Assembly: GCA_015183035.1 (NCBI GenBank)
Contig: JACZZP010000012.1
Location: 1,736,001-1,800,000 of the forward strand
Source: Meloidogyne chitwoodi
Taxonomy: Eukaryota; Nematoda; Chromadorea; Rhabditida; Meloidogynidae
Direction of reading: 5' to 3'
DNA: 64,000 nucleotides
Position 1 is the first letter of the stretch. Each line of letters starts with the position of its first letter. Positions 9,634 through 24,400 of the stretch are shown piece after piece. The notes under the pieces were generated by a model that was not told where the DNA came from, searched no databases, and saw nothing but the letters and a program-made list of their open reading frames with translations. The position numbers were made by a program, and so were the translations under genes.

Positions 9634-12479
9634 TTTTAATTATTTTTTTTATTGAGAATTTGGAAAATATATTTTGTGAATAATTTTATTTTTAAATAAA
9701 TTAATTAGTTCTAAAAAAAATAAATTTAATTAATAATAACATTTTAAAGACTAACACGTGTTACTAAGCATATTAGCGTTACTATTTTATTTATAAAATT
9801 AACAATAATGAATCTAAAATTTTAAAATTTTGCAAAATCATTCATAAATGTGTCAACTAACTTTACTAAAAATTTTAAATTTTTTTGTTAGGTAGAAAGT
9901 ATGTTATGGTCGAAAATGTGTCGAAATCTTTAAAAATTCTTTGCCTTTTGGAGAACTTTTTGACCATAAAACTAACAAAATTTTGAAACAAAATTTTAAA
10001 ATTTTTAGAGAAAATAGATACCACTGTGTAATAAATAAATATATTACAAAATTTCACAACTATAAATTTCAACTTGATTTAAGGAGCTCAGAGTAGCGTT
10101 TACTTTATTTTTATCAACTACCTATTTTAGTAATTTTTTTAAATAAAAATGAAAAAATAAAATATTTAAAAAAGGGAAATGCATGTTTTTGACCATTTTT
10201 TGGTTCTATAAATATATTAAATTTAGAAAAAAAATATTATTAATTTGGCTAGTGGTTTTAGGTGCATTAAAATAATAACCATTTTGGGCGTCAACTTCCC
10301 CTAAATTTTGCTCTTCTTTTTTTTGTGATTGAAAAAAAAAATAAAAAAAAGAGAGAAATTGTTCTTCTTGTTCTTCTCCATCTTTTCTTTCTTTTACTTT
10401 CGACCTTACCAAATATTAAAATTTCGTGGACATTTTACAAATTTTCTTCACCAAATAAGCATTACACACTACAAAGGCATTTAATTAATATAAAAACAGT
10501 TCCTTTCCTTTCCTTTTTTTAAACAGACAAAAAATATATTAATTATATTTTAAAAAAAATTTCTTGGCAAGATTACCTACAAATAAATATATTTTTATGT
10601 GATTTGTATTTTGAAATTAAATATTAAAAAAAAAAATTATTATTATTTTTTGTTTGGAAGAAATAAAAAAAATAATAAAATATTTTAAAATAAAAATTAA
10701 ATTAAATAATAGTAAATATAAATAATTAATTTATTAAAAAAATAATTATTTTTATTATAGCAAATTAAAAATTGCTGATTTTAACAAAATGGTACTGAAT
10801 ATTCTTTTCTTTTTTATTTTTTTTAAGTACAAATATTTATTTTTTTACTTTTAAAAATTAATATCATCAAAATTTATAATTTACGATAAAAATTGAAATT
10901 TTTAAAAAATTTAAAAAAAATTTTGCTTCAAAAAATATTTCAAAAATTTGTAAATTTGTAATTTTTTATTAATTTTTATTTTTAAAAAATATCAATTTAA
11001 TGCTATAAATCATAAAAAATTATAAAATTTCTATTTTAAATAAATGAAGATAAAAATTAAAATAATTAATTAGTTTACTCTGTCCTTTTTATTAAAATAA
11101 ATGAATGACCTTAAAAATTCTATGGAATATTCAAATATTTCTTTGAAAAAAAATAATATTCTCTTCTTCTTTTTTAATAAAATGGACAAATATTTAATTT
11201 ATTTTAATAATATTTATTTTTTTTTTAATTTTATTTTTTTTAAATTTTTGATGGAAAATATTAATTAAATATGATAAAATTTAATAAATTAATAATTTAA
11301 TTAAATTTTATATTTTTTTAGATTATTTTTTAAAGATTAAGGTAAGCTTGTGCAAAACACAAAAAAAAAATAAAAAATCGTTTCAATGGCAAACTAAACA
11401 CGAATAATTTCGAGAAACTGAAATTTAGATTTATTCAAAAACAAAAAAAAATATTTTAATAAATTAACGCCTGTCCTCCACAGTCTAAACGTCACTTATT
11501 TTTCTTCAGTATATCTCTCAAATCTTTTTAAAATTAAATTAAAATAATTTAAAAAATTCAACTAATTATTTAAAAATAAATTAAAATTGATTATATATTA
11601 TTAATAAAATAAAAATAAAATTCTTGAGCAATATTTCCCTTTCCATAACTACTTTATTATTATTTCTAATAATAATTTCCGCTAAACTCTCTGATCGATG
11701 ATTGACGCAAAAATAATTTTATTACTATTTTTCTATAAATGCATGTGAAACTATTGAACCAAAAAATAAAGCCAAAAACAAACAAAATTCAAAAAATAAA
11801 ATTAACAGTTTATTATAGTCATCAAAAGAATAAAAAAGTGTACCCAAACAACGGCCATTAAAAATATATTTATTCAATACAAAAGTTGATAGGAAAAAAA
11901 AATTATTTTTTTTGTTGACAGTTATTAGGAGGGTATAGTCAGCTTTTTTTTTTATTTAAATAGTAAAAAAGGAAGAAAAATAAATAAATTTTTAGGAAAA
12001 AATTGAACATTTTTTTGATGATGAATTTATTTCCCCTTCTTTTTTAGTATTTTAAATTTAAATTTAAAATAAAATTTCTTTTATTTGAGATTTTATTCTG
12101 ATCTTTTGGAATAAAATTACAAAATTCTGGTTAAGAAATTTAAGAAGAATATTTTAGCATGTCAGAATTTCAGAATAAAAATCAGAATAAAAATCAAAAA
12201 AATTAAGAATAATTTCAGAACAAACCAAAATAAAAATCAGAATAAAACCAAAAAATATCAGAATAAAAATCAGAAAATTTGAAAAAATATCAGAAAAAAT
12301 CAGAGTAAAAATCAGAAATATAATCAGAAAAATACCTAAAAAAAGCCCTAATAAACTTATACCTAGATATACATTTATTCCAAATATTTGTATATATAAA
12401 TAAATAAATTAATTAATTAAATATAAATATTATCTTTATTTATTTTATTTTATTTTATTGAAGAAATTATTAAAGAATA
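9634..12479. other. Intergenic ~2.8 kb upstream of AJM-1-like gene
   Basis: Strongly AT-rich with runs of A or T. Small ORFs at 9875-10072, 10206-10412 and 10325-10522 are low-complexity and overlap on opposite strands, so I do not call them genes. A patch at about 12165-12330 is a disordered run of TCAGAATAAAAATCAGAA units, the complement of the TTCTGAT core seen in the arrays. The region presumably holds promoter elements for the divergent phosphatase and AJM-1-like genes, but none is recognisable. Confidence 0.5.
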
Positions 12480-15400
12480 ATGGACACTCAAAAATCAAAT
12501 AATAATAAATCTGAAGAGGAAAATAATGAAGAAAATAATAAGTTAGTAAATTTATTATTATAAAATAATTAAATTAATAAAAATAATTTTTATTTTTTTA
12601 AAGTTTTTTTATTAGTAAAATTAATTTTCTAAATATTTTAATATTTTGACCGTTCACGTATTTTTTTTTTTACATTTATTTATTTATTTAATTTGTTCAT
12701 CCACTAAACAAATTAAAAAAATTATTAAAAATTCTTTGAGAGAGTTTAAGTATTTTTATTTGTAAGAAGGATCGCAAATCTACGAGAAAAATAATATTAA
12801 AAAAATTTATTTGAGTGTATATATTTGAGAATATTCAATAAATAAATCCAATTTTAATGTGTTCAATTTGACAATTTTTAAATAATAATTATTTAGAATT
12901 TTTTATTTTTATTTAAATTAAAATTAATTTAAATAAACAAAGAATTCAAAACTTTTATTTTTAAATAAAAAAGATAAGGATCAAACAATTATTTAGCTTT
13001 TAATATTTTTTATTTCCGCCGTTCACTGCCCTAAATATATTCATTTATTTTTATTATTTAAATTTTTAAAATTCCAATTATTTTTAAATAAATTAATTTT
13101 AAAATAAATAAAAATAATAATAATTATTTTTTTTAGTGAAACTGAAAATATGAGTTGTGAAGAAACAACAAATAATAATATTCAAGTAACAGATGATGAA
13201 GAAATGCAAACTAATAATAATCATTTGACTCCTTCAGAAGCTAATCTTTTTCAAACTTTTTTACGAATGGCTGTTGCTATGTTTTTGGTCTTTTTTTAAT
13301 TTAATAAAAAAAATTATTTAAAATTATAATTACTAATTTAAAAATTTTCCTTTACTCTTTATTTTTTATTTTTTGTTTTTTTTTCGATGTTAGAATAATT
13401 TTTAAGCAGTCGAAACCCTTTTTTTATTTTAAAAAAAATTTGGCTGTAAATAGAGAAAAAACCTTCCTTGCTCATTTTTGGAAATAACTGAATAGAAAAT
13501 TGCAATATTTATTTAAATTTTAAATTAAAGTAAAAAAATTGTTATTCTCAAGAAAGTCTCAAGACCTTCAAGCACACACACACCTTTCTCCTTTCTTTTA
13601 TTTTTAAGTGCGCACTAAAACACACAAATGGCCAAAATAAAAATAAATAAATAAAATATATACCTTTGCATATATATATACAGATTTTTATTTTTTTATA
13701 TATTTTTTATTTATTTATTTTTAAATATACACGTGTGTCTACCTACTAAGCATTTTGCTACTTTGCCTTTCCTTTTTTCTAAAATTATTTTTATTGAATT
13801 TTTTTTAAATAAATAAATAAAATAAATTTTTAATAGAATTTATTAAAAATATTATTATAACTCTTAAATAATATAACAATTTTAAAATTTATTCAAAAAA
13901 TCCACTTTTTTCGGTGAATTGTCCCTTTAAAAAAGTTTAATTTTGTGTTTTGACTCTTTTTTCTTTTTTTAAATTTATTGACTATATATTTTTTAAATAG
14001 GCTGTCAGCAAGAAAAAAATTTAAAAAAAATAAAAGAAAATATTAATCACATACAGGCTGATTAATATTTCGCAACACATTTTTCTCCTCTCAAACACAC
14101 AATCATTTTTACATTTTCTATTAATCAAAAATATTTTTTTTTTAAATATAATTAATTTAACAAATTCATTTAAAAATATTTCTTTTCTTTTGTTTTATTT
14201 ATTTTATTTTAATTCTCTATTTTTTAATTAATTATTTTTAGGTATTATTTTCATTTTTAAAGGTAAATGTCCGCAAATTTTATCCGCAACTTTTATCTAA
14301 TAATTATTAAATATTTTGAGGCATAAAATTAATAATTTAAAACATTTTTGAGTTACTCATAATTTTTATTTTTTTTTTATTAAGAATTTATAATTCAAAT
14401 ACTATAAAAATTTGCGGACAATAATTGCGGACTTTTGCGATCAAAAATAAGAGATATTTAATTTCAAAAATTATCCCATTTTGAGATATTCCAAATATTT
14501 ACCTTAAAAATGTTCTCTTTAATTTATTTTTATTTTTAACAATTTTATTATTTGAAGGGCTTTTATTAAAATTATTAATTTTTTAATTAATTTATTTTTG
14601 ACCTTTTTTTAATTTTATTTAAAAAATAAATAATTATTTATTAAATATATTCTCTTTATAATGGCCGATTTTTGGTTGGACCTATAAAACAATAAATAAG
14701 CTTTTTTATTTTCTCTTTTTTTCCAACCTTTTCTTATTTATTTGTTTTACTGTTCAAATTAGACACTTACCTTATTTTCTTTTCTCTTTTTCTTGACTTA
14801 AAAATATTTTTATAAATATTATGTAAATAAATAAAATTAATATATATTGACATTTTAATATATTTATTATATTTTTAATTTTAATTTTTAATTCCCACTT
14901 ATTCCATTTATCCCTTACCTAGGGATATCTTAAATATTTTAATAATAATTCTGGTATAAGTCAGAGATTGTAATATTATAAATATAATTAATTGGTATAA
15001 GTCAGAGTTTTTTTTAATATAAGAAAATTAAATTAAAAAAGGTTATTTTATTTTTTTTTAATTTTTGACTCGCGCAATCAATTTAATAATTACTTTTCGC
15101 AGTAAAAATAAAAGAAAAAAAAAAAGAATTAATTTAAAGAGTAGTTAATTTGGCTCAAAACACATTAAAAAAAATTTTTTTATTAAATATTGGCCAAAAG
15201 CCAAAAATTGGAAAGTTGGAAATTTTAGTAGCAGGAATTAAAGTCCAAAAATAAATAAAAATTTAAAGAAAGATAAAAAAAGATTTATTTAATTTTAGTT
15301 AAATCTCTACACGTTTATTTTCTTTTTTTAAATATTTTCCACTCTGTTGTACTCAAATAAAAAATAAAACAAAATATTCACTTGAATTTCTTTAAAACCT

Positions 15401-18400
15401 TTCACCTATTTTTGTTGTGAAAACCCTTTCTTCAACAATGAATTTTATTTTTTATTTTAAAATTAATTTAAAATTTAGAGAAAATAAAACATTGATCTCT
15501 TACTCCTTTTTCTCTCTCAACATTGTTTTTTTTATTTTAAAATTATTTTTAAGTAAAAATAAATGTGAGAGAGAAAATCTAAAATTACTACTTATTAGCT
15601 ATATTTTATTTTTTATACTTTTAAAAATTAAGGTCAAAATATTTTAATTTTAAAAATTAAACGTTAGAATTAACACTTTTCGAAATGTTAGAGTAAGAAA
15701 TAAATTCTTTTAAATATTCATTATTTTTTAAATTTCTAATTTTAATTTTTTATTATAAAAATTCCTTTCTATTTTTTTAAATATAAAATTATTTTTATTT
15801 ATTTTATTACATAAAAATTCAAAAATTTTTAAATTAATTTTCTCTGAACTACTAAATATATTTATTTATTTATTTATTTATTTATTTTCTCTTAATAAGT
15901 ATAACCCCATTATTATACAAAAATAAATAATTTTATTTTATCCTCCCAAAATGCCTCATTACACTCTGCGCAATATTTCTAGTAATATTATTTATTTATT
16001 TATATAAATAAAATTCCCGTTTCTTTTTATTTTTGTTATTCAAATATAAAATAATTTAAAATGTAAATTATATAAATATTCTTTTAATTAAATATTTAAG
16101 AAAAATCAGATAAAAATTAATTTAATTTAAAATATTCTTTTTATTTTTCCCTTTAATTTTTTAATTTTTAATTTTTATTTTTTTCCAGACAGTTTGGGCA
16201 ATTTCTCAATCTTTTTTTTATATTGACACAAGATTAGCAATAACAGATTCTTCTTCATCTTTTGAATATTTAGAAGAAGAACAATTTAATTTAAAAATAA
16301 TGGATGAAAATAAAGAAGAAAGAATAAAAAAGAAAACAAAAAAAAGAAATAAAAAAAATTCTTCTTCTTCTTCTAGTAGAGAATCTTCTCCTGAAAGAGT
16401 AGAAGAGGAAGAAGAAGACAATAATAATAATTTGAAACATTCTTCTCCTTCTTTAAAAATAGACAGTAATTTATTACACACAGACAATATTATACCTAAA
16501 ATATTAATTGAACAAGAAGATTATTTAAAGAAAAATGAACAAGAAGAAAATGAAAATGAAGAAAATGAAAAAAAATTTGATGATAAGGTAATTAATTATT
16601 TTTTAAATATTTTTTTTTTAATAATAATTTGAGATTTTTTTTATTTTAAATATATATTAATTAATTTTCCAAAAAAAAAAATTTTTTTTTGGTTGTCATT
16701 CATTTAATTTTATTATTTCAAAGAATTTAAAGAAAATTAAAAATAAATCCAACATATATATTCCTAATTAAAGACATATAATAATATATGTATATACAGA
16801 TATATTTAAATTATTGTTTAGGTTGTTTTTTATTTTTTTAATAATTAATTTATTTTAATTAATTAATTTATTTATTTAATTAATTTATTCATTTATTTAT
16901 TTAATTAATTAATTAATTTATTTATTTTATTTATTTTAGAATATTATTAACCCTTCTGAATCACCTCCACTACAAATTGAAACTGTTGGTGTTTTATTGG
17001 AACGTAGAAAAAAAGAATTAGAAGAAAAACAAAAATTAAATATTCCTTCTACTATTTTACCTTCTCAATTTTTTATGTTTAAATCTGATAGAGAAGAAGA
17101 GAAAGAAGAAGAACCAATGTTTAGACGTTTAGATGCTATTGTTGAAGTATAAAATTTAAATTTTTGAAATTTTTGAATTATTTTATGCTTTTTAGACTTT
17201 AATAAATTAAAAAATTAAATTTTTTAAATTTTTAAAGGAGGATAGTGATGAATTAAGAAGTGCCCAATCTAGTCGTGCATCAACTGCACGTACCCAAAAG
17301 ATTTGTGTTTCTCCTGAAGATTTTAAAAAAGAAGAAAAAGAAGAAGAAAATAATAAAATTGAACCACCAAAAATGCCTTCACATTTTAAATTTCTTTTTG
17401 AAAGACAACAAAGTGAAGGAAATTCAAGTCATAGTTCTGGAGGGGCTAAAATTGTAGAATTAAGTACTCCTGAAGAAGAAGAAGATAAAGTAATAAATAA
17501 ATATTAATTAATTTTAAAAATAAAATTAGTTAAATAAAATTGGAATTTATTAACCCAATTTATTCACTTGAAAATATTTTACACCCAAAAAATGATTTTA
17601 AATAAAATATTTTTTTTGCGAATAAATGGGGTGTTTATCTAAAATTTAATAAAATTAAAATTTATATATTTTTAGATAATTATTTCTCCTCCAAAAGTTC
17701 CTCGATTAGATTTAGAAGGTGTTAGTTTAGAAAATAGTGAAGTAGAGGAAGAGGGACAAACAACAACACGTGAAGGGATTAGCCCCCCAATATCTGATAC
17801 TGATACAATTTTAATTATTGAAGAAGAAGAAGAACACCCTAAAGAAGAAAAGGAAAAAGAAGAAAATATTATTATTATTAAAAATAATAAAGTTACTTTT
17901 GTTGAAAATGAAAAGAAAGATGTAGAGGATAAGGAACATGAAGAGGTAAGGGTAAGAGAAAAATAGGGGAAATTTTTGTATTTTTTATTTATTCCAAAAA
18001 TGGAGTAAATTATCTTATGAAATGTGGTTAAGATAATTTTAAAAAAATTTTATTTAAAAATCAAATTGGGACCATAATAGATTAAAATTTAAATATAAAA
18101 TAAATTAACTCCCGTTATAAGAATACTCCCTCCGAGAGTGTTCTTATATTCCGAGAGTGTTCCTTATATCCAAAATATCCAAAGTGTCCTTAATAGGACC
18201 GAAAAATGATTTTAACTATCCTTGTCTTTATATCTTGATAGAGCCCCCTATTTTTTTAAATTTTATTTAATTCTTATAATGAGAGATAACAATAATTGAG
18301 GATTTCTATTTTCCCAGTAGTGTTTTTTTAATTTTATAATTAATTAATTGTTAATTTATTAAATATTTTTTCCTTAAAATGACCCTTATTTATTTTCTTT

Positions 18401-21400
18401 TTTTTTAATTATTTTCTCAAGGTAAGATATTTTTCTTAAATTTTTATTTACTGATTAGAATCAATTCTCTTATTTTTTCTGAAAAAATTCCGATTTTATA
18501 ACAACCAAAAATTGATTTTTTTACTTTTTGGTGTTGTAATGGATTGCGAGAAAATAATAAAAAATATATATTTTTTAAAATACGCACAAACATCATTTCT
18601 CTCTTCTTTTCTCTTCTTCACTGACCAACGGATATGAGGAAAAAAGGTTGACCTTTTTTGGAGGTTCTCTCGAAGAGTAGAAAAGTACACATTTTTGAAA
18701 GGGTTTTATAGAAAATAAAAAATAAATAAATAAAAAAATATAATTGAAAAAAAGGGTCGTCGTTGGGCAGCAATGGACACAAATAAATAAAAATAAATTT
18801 ATTTGCCCCCATTATTTTGCTGTATTAGTACAGTGAAAAGGAGAGAACACAAAATTAAAAAAATATTTTTTATTTTTTTATTTATTTTATTTTATCTTTT
18901 TTAAATATATTTTTACTGCTAAAGATGTTTTTTTTTAAATTAGTTATTTATTTTTTAATTATTTTTAAAAGTTTAGTCCTCTAATGAAATTTTTTTTTAA
19001 ATTTATAATTTTTGATTTTATTATTTATTTTATTTAATAATTTGTAAAAATATTATTACTTAAAAATAAATTAATAAAAATTTAATTTATTTACATTTTT
19101 TTCTTTTTTTATGTTTAATCTTTGAATTTTTTAAATAAACGAAAAGCCCGATTTCTTTGTTTCTAAAGAATTTTTTTTCTTTAATTTTCTTTAATTTGTT
19201 TTGTGTTTTAATTTTATTTCTACTACATATTTTTAATATTTTTATATAAATTCTATTTTTTTATTTTTTCTTTAAAAAATTTAAAAAAAAATTAAAATTA
19301 CTAAATTAAACAATTTTTTAAAAATAATTTTATTAATTTATTTAATAAATATTTTAATAAAATAAGCTAATAATAATCATTAATTTCTTTCATATATTTA
19401 TATTTATTTATTTACCTTTTTGTCCATTTTTGTATTATTTATTTTTGCACCGATAAATGACAAGGGAGGGATAGGCTAAAAAGACATTTATATTTATTTT
19501 TTATTTTTTCCTTAATTTTTTATGACTCATTAATATTTTTTAACAAAAAAAACTTTTTTATTTTATTAAATAAAGCTTAAAATTAATTTAAAAAATAAAT
19601 AAAAAATCCAATTATTCTTTAATTTTATTTTAAAATTAAATATAAAATATATTAGTTTATCAGGACATATTTATTTATTTATTTATTTAAATAGTTAAAT
19701 TCGGACAAATCAATTTTTAGTGATAAAATTTAACTGACCTTTTTTATTTAAAAGCAAAAATAATTTTATTTTAATTATTTATTTTAATTATTTAATTTTT
19801 TAATTTATTCCTCCCACTTCTTATGGCCATTCTCTCTCTCTATAACATTTGTCCTTCAATATATTACTCATCTCACCTCTATTTTATAATATTTTTATTT
19901 TTTTTCTTAAAAACATTTTTATTAGTTAAAAATAAATAATTATGTTATTATAATTAATTAATTTCTCTTTTTATTTTTTAAATATTTTAAGTTATAAACT
20001 CCTAAATTAAATTAAATGACACCTTAAAGTGACTTGGCAATTTAATTATAATTTATCAGAAAAACCCTGATTTTGTTGATAAAGCTTTATCAAATCCAAT
20101 CAACTAAATCCTATCTAGAATTTATTCGGAAATAACGAAAAAACCTAATTTAGGGGATCTGGACTTGGATATTTTTTTAGAGTCTTTTAGAATTTTTTTC
20201 AATTAAATGGAACAAAATAAAGCAAAAATTTCCCTTATTTTTCTCTTAATTTTATTTATTTTATTCCCTAATTTTTACTAATTATTTTCATTTTTTTCTT
20301 TTAAATTTGTTTTTAGGAGAAAAAAATGTTCTCTTCCACTACAAGAGCAGCATTAATTTACCAACACCCCTCAGATGCAGATAGAGATCAAGGAGAAGTT
20401 TTTGCATCATTAGCTGATCAACATATTCCTATGCCTCCTCCAATGTAAAGTTAAATTAAATTAAAATAAATATATTTTTTTTAAATAAATAGGTAAGTAG
20501 CTTTTTTAAATTAAATTAATTTAACTGTTTATTTATAAAAGCTACTAAAGTTACTGACTTTTTTTTTTAAATTTGAGATAGGTATATATATATTAATTAT
20601 TATTTTATGAAAACCTTTTTTATTTTTTTACTTACTTTAAATTAATTTTAGAATATATTTTAACTCTAATTTTATTTATTTATTTTTTTTTGTATTTATT
20701 TGTGACCACTGAAAGAATCCCCCCTAGTATCCTTTAGTATATTTAATTATTTTTAATAACAATTTTTTTATAAATAAAAATGAGCTAAAATAAACAATAA
20801 AAAATATTTATTTATATAAATTATTTTAATCATTCATTTTATTTTTAAAGGGAAGATGGCCGTCTTTCTTCTCCTTCAATGTCAATTAACCTTGACCGAA
20901 GTCGTGAATCACTTGATCATTCAATCTGTTCTGTCCCCACACAAGAAGTTGCTGAAAATATTCCTGATGAATTATTATTTTCTCTTTCTTCTCCAATAAT
21001 ATTATCTTCTAATAATAATTTAATTAATAATGGAGGAAGAAAAGATATTATTTGTAGAAAAGATTTTGATTTTTTAATTCAAAAAAATGTTGATAAAGAT
21101 TTATTAACTATTACTACTAATGGAATTGATGATTTAACATCAAAGAAACAATCAGAAAAGTAAATTTAATTTTAAAATAATTTTTTTTTTAATTTATTCC
21201 ACTAATTTTATTAAACCACATTTTTCACTTAAAAAGGTAAAAAATACCTGTAAAAGAAGGATTTTTGTTTTAAATTATTTTCTTTTTATTGTTCAAAACT
21301 ATATTTATTAATTTTAGCTTAATATTAAAAATATAAAAATATTTTTTAATTATTTGGGTGAATTGTCCCTTTCGTTGAATTACCCCCAACTAAATTAATT

Positions 21401-24400
21401 TATTTTCTTAATTTTTAAATAAATATTTATTTTTTTTTTAAATTTTTATAGAGCTTCATCAACATCTTCTTCATCACCAGCAGTATATATTCGAAAAACC
21501 TGTGAAGAAGAAGAAGAGGAACCAATGCCTTTACCTCCACCCACTACTACTACAACAAATTCAAATGGATTATTATCTTCAAAATTAATTGAATCTTCAT
21601 TTCCTATTTCTTCTAAAAGACAAGATGAATATCCTCTTCCACCTCCATTACCAACTCTTCCACCAATTTCTTCGCCAGAATCAGTTTTTCCATTATGGGG
21701 AAGAAATGAAAGATTAACTAGTTATTTACATGGATATGGAGGAAATTTTACAAAAAATTTAAAAAAACGTCAAGAAGAAGGTGGAGAAGAAGGGAAAGAA
21801 AATGGAAATATTAATAATAATTATATTCCACCCCCAAGTTATAATAAATGGCTGGAAAATGAAAGAAAAACGGTACAGATAGGCTTATTTTTGAATAATT
21901 ATAAAATTGTCAAATGAATACTTTGAAGCCTGAAATTTTGTATGAATGACTTTAATTGTGTTATTTAGTGGGTTTAAAAATTTAAGAATTTTTGGTTTCG
22001 TTTAAAAAATGTTATGTTTGAAAATAGAAAATTTTTTAAAAATTTTCTAAAATTTTTCTATATTTTTTCTATATTTTTTCCTCTAACTTTTCAATTTTTT
22101 AATTAAAAAATTTAAATTTTATTCAAAAGTTTTTTGACACAATTTTGGATACTTTTACAAAATTTAACATTTTTTAACCTTTTAAAAATATTTTTAGATT
22201 GAAGAAAAACAACGAGAAGAGGGAAGAGCTTGGACTGTTCACCCCATAACTTTAAAAGAACGTCCATCTTCTAGAAGTACCCAAAAAGACGAAAAAAGGA
22301 CATTAAAAAACGGAGAACGAAATATTCCAATTAAAATACATAATGATATGTCTTTGCCTTTTTCATCAAGTACTGATTGGTTTAATGCTCATTTTCCTTT
22401 AAATGATAGTTTATGGCCTTATACAAGTGGTTTTCGTGGATTTCAACGTAAATAAATTTTTAAAAAATAAATTTTAGGGTTTTTTTAATATTTAACTTAA
22501 TTTTATACCTTTTTTATTCCTATTGAATTTATTTTTTATCTTTTAATTTATTTTTTTTTTAAAATTAAACAATTTAATTAAAATTAGCTATATTTCTATT
22601 TTTTTTAATATTTATTTTCTCCTTTTATTTTTATTTTACTACCAAAACATTTTTCTTTTTTATTTCCAAGGTCTTTTGTATACATTAAAAATATTTTAGT
22701 TTATTTTATTACCCAAATCTGCGCAAACTGATACTTTTAGCCTTTTCTACCATTTTATTTAGTTTTTACATTGATTTATTTATTTAAAAAGATGTTGACT
22801 GTCTTTTTCGTTTTTTAGCGTCATTTTATATTAAAATTTAAAAAAATTTTAATTTTAATTTTTTAGAATCAATGTCTTCAGAATTACCTCCTTTACGTCC
22901 ATACGATTCTTTACAGCAACCGTCTTCTCTTTATGGAGGATCTTCTGCTAAAGTTGGTTTAAAGTTATTTTATAAAACTTTTTTTAAACACTTATTCTAT
23001 TGCCTGTGTGGTTCAGTGGTTTAAATAGAATATTTGTTCTTTCACTAGTTAAGTTCTAAGCCACTTGAAAGTTTTAAATATTTATAGCGTTAATGATGAA
23101 ATGTTTTAATTTCTTATTTTGTTTAAAATGAAGTTAAACAAGACTTCTTTAAGTTCACCTTGGAGATCTGAGACGCTTTTTTTTAATAATTTTTTTTTAT
23201 TTTTGTAAAAATTATTATTATTTTTTTTAATAATTTTTTTTACCAATAATTTTTCTTACAAAAATTATTATTTTTTCACATTTTAATTAAAAATATACTT
23301 GTTTTCTAAAGCGGTGTTTAAACGCGGAACATCATCCAAGTATTCTTAACCATTAAAAAAAACCTTGTTTTAATGACCACTCGTTTTTCTCTCATCAAAA
23401 AATAAATAATTTATTTATTTTTTGTTAAAGAAGCATCAATTTTTGAATATATATTTATTTATTTATATAATTTGTTTTAAAAGAACAAATGAGATTATTT
23501 CGGAGATTTAGAGAATATATATTATAGTAAATAAACCTGTTCAAGTACATATATTTTGATTTATTTTAAATTGATAGATCCGTGTTATTTTTAAATATAT
23601 TTTGGGCGTTTTTTATTATTTTATTTTTGGGTAATTTGACAAAATATATTATTTACAATTGCAAAATTAGTATATTTTCTTTTTTTATAATTTAATAAAA
23701 TATTTAACTTTTTAAAATTAAATAGTAATTCTCTATAATTTACCAAAATAAATAAATTTAGAGATTAATTTAATTTATACATGTGTTATCCTTCACAAAT
23801 AATATTTTACCATTTATTATTAAAATTACCTCAAATAAGGGGAGTATGTAAAAAATAAATAAATTTTAAAAAATTTATTTATTTTTTACATAAATATTTT
23901 AATTTAAAAACATTAATTTTTTTATAAAATAAAATAATTTATTGCGCATGAGTCATTTCCTCTAATTTTTTTAAATAAAATATTTTTTATTTTCACTCAT
24001 CTTTTTCTGTTTTCAAATAAATTTTATTTTATTTTTTCCATTTTTAGATATTTTCCAGTTCATTTCTTTTTTATTTTATTTTAATTTTTAATTTGATTTT
24101 TCCTCATTTTTTGATTATTTTTAAATATTTTATTAAATTATTTTTTATAATTTAATATAAAAAATATTTTTTTTATTTTTTCAGATTTTATTTAAATTAA
24201 TTTCTGTTTAATTCTTCGATAATAATTAATAATATTTTAAGAGTAAATCAGATTTTTTAATTAAAAAAAAAATTTTTTTATAATTAATTTTACCTCAATT
24301 TTAATTAAAATATAGGTAATTTTCCTTCTCTTTTTTTATAATTATAAAATTTTTTTCTTTGATTTTATTATAAAAAAATTCTTTTTCCTTTTTTTGATTC

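Noticed and set aside
9875..10522. Three small ORFs upstream of the AJM-1-like gene
   Set aside because: Mutually overlapping on opposite strands, low complexity, no homology recognised.
16218..16487. Minus-strand ORF of 89 codons opposite exon 3 of the AJM-1-like gene
   Set aside because: Antisense of Glu/Lys/Ser-rich sequence; the plus frame joins neighbours in frame.
18496..18812. Two minus-strand ORFs within an AJM-1-like intron
   Set aside because: Overlapping frames, aromatic-rich chance translation, no support.
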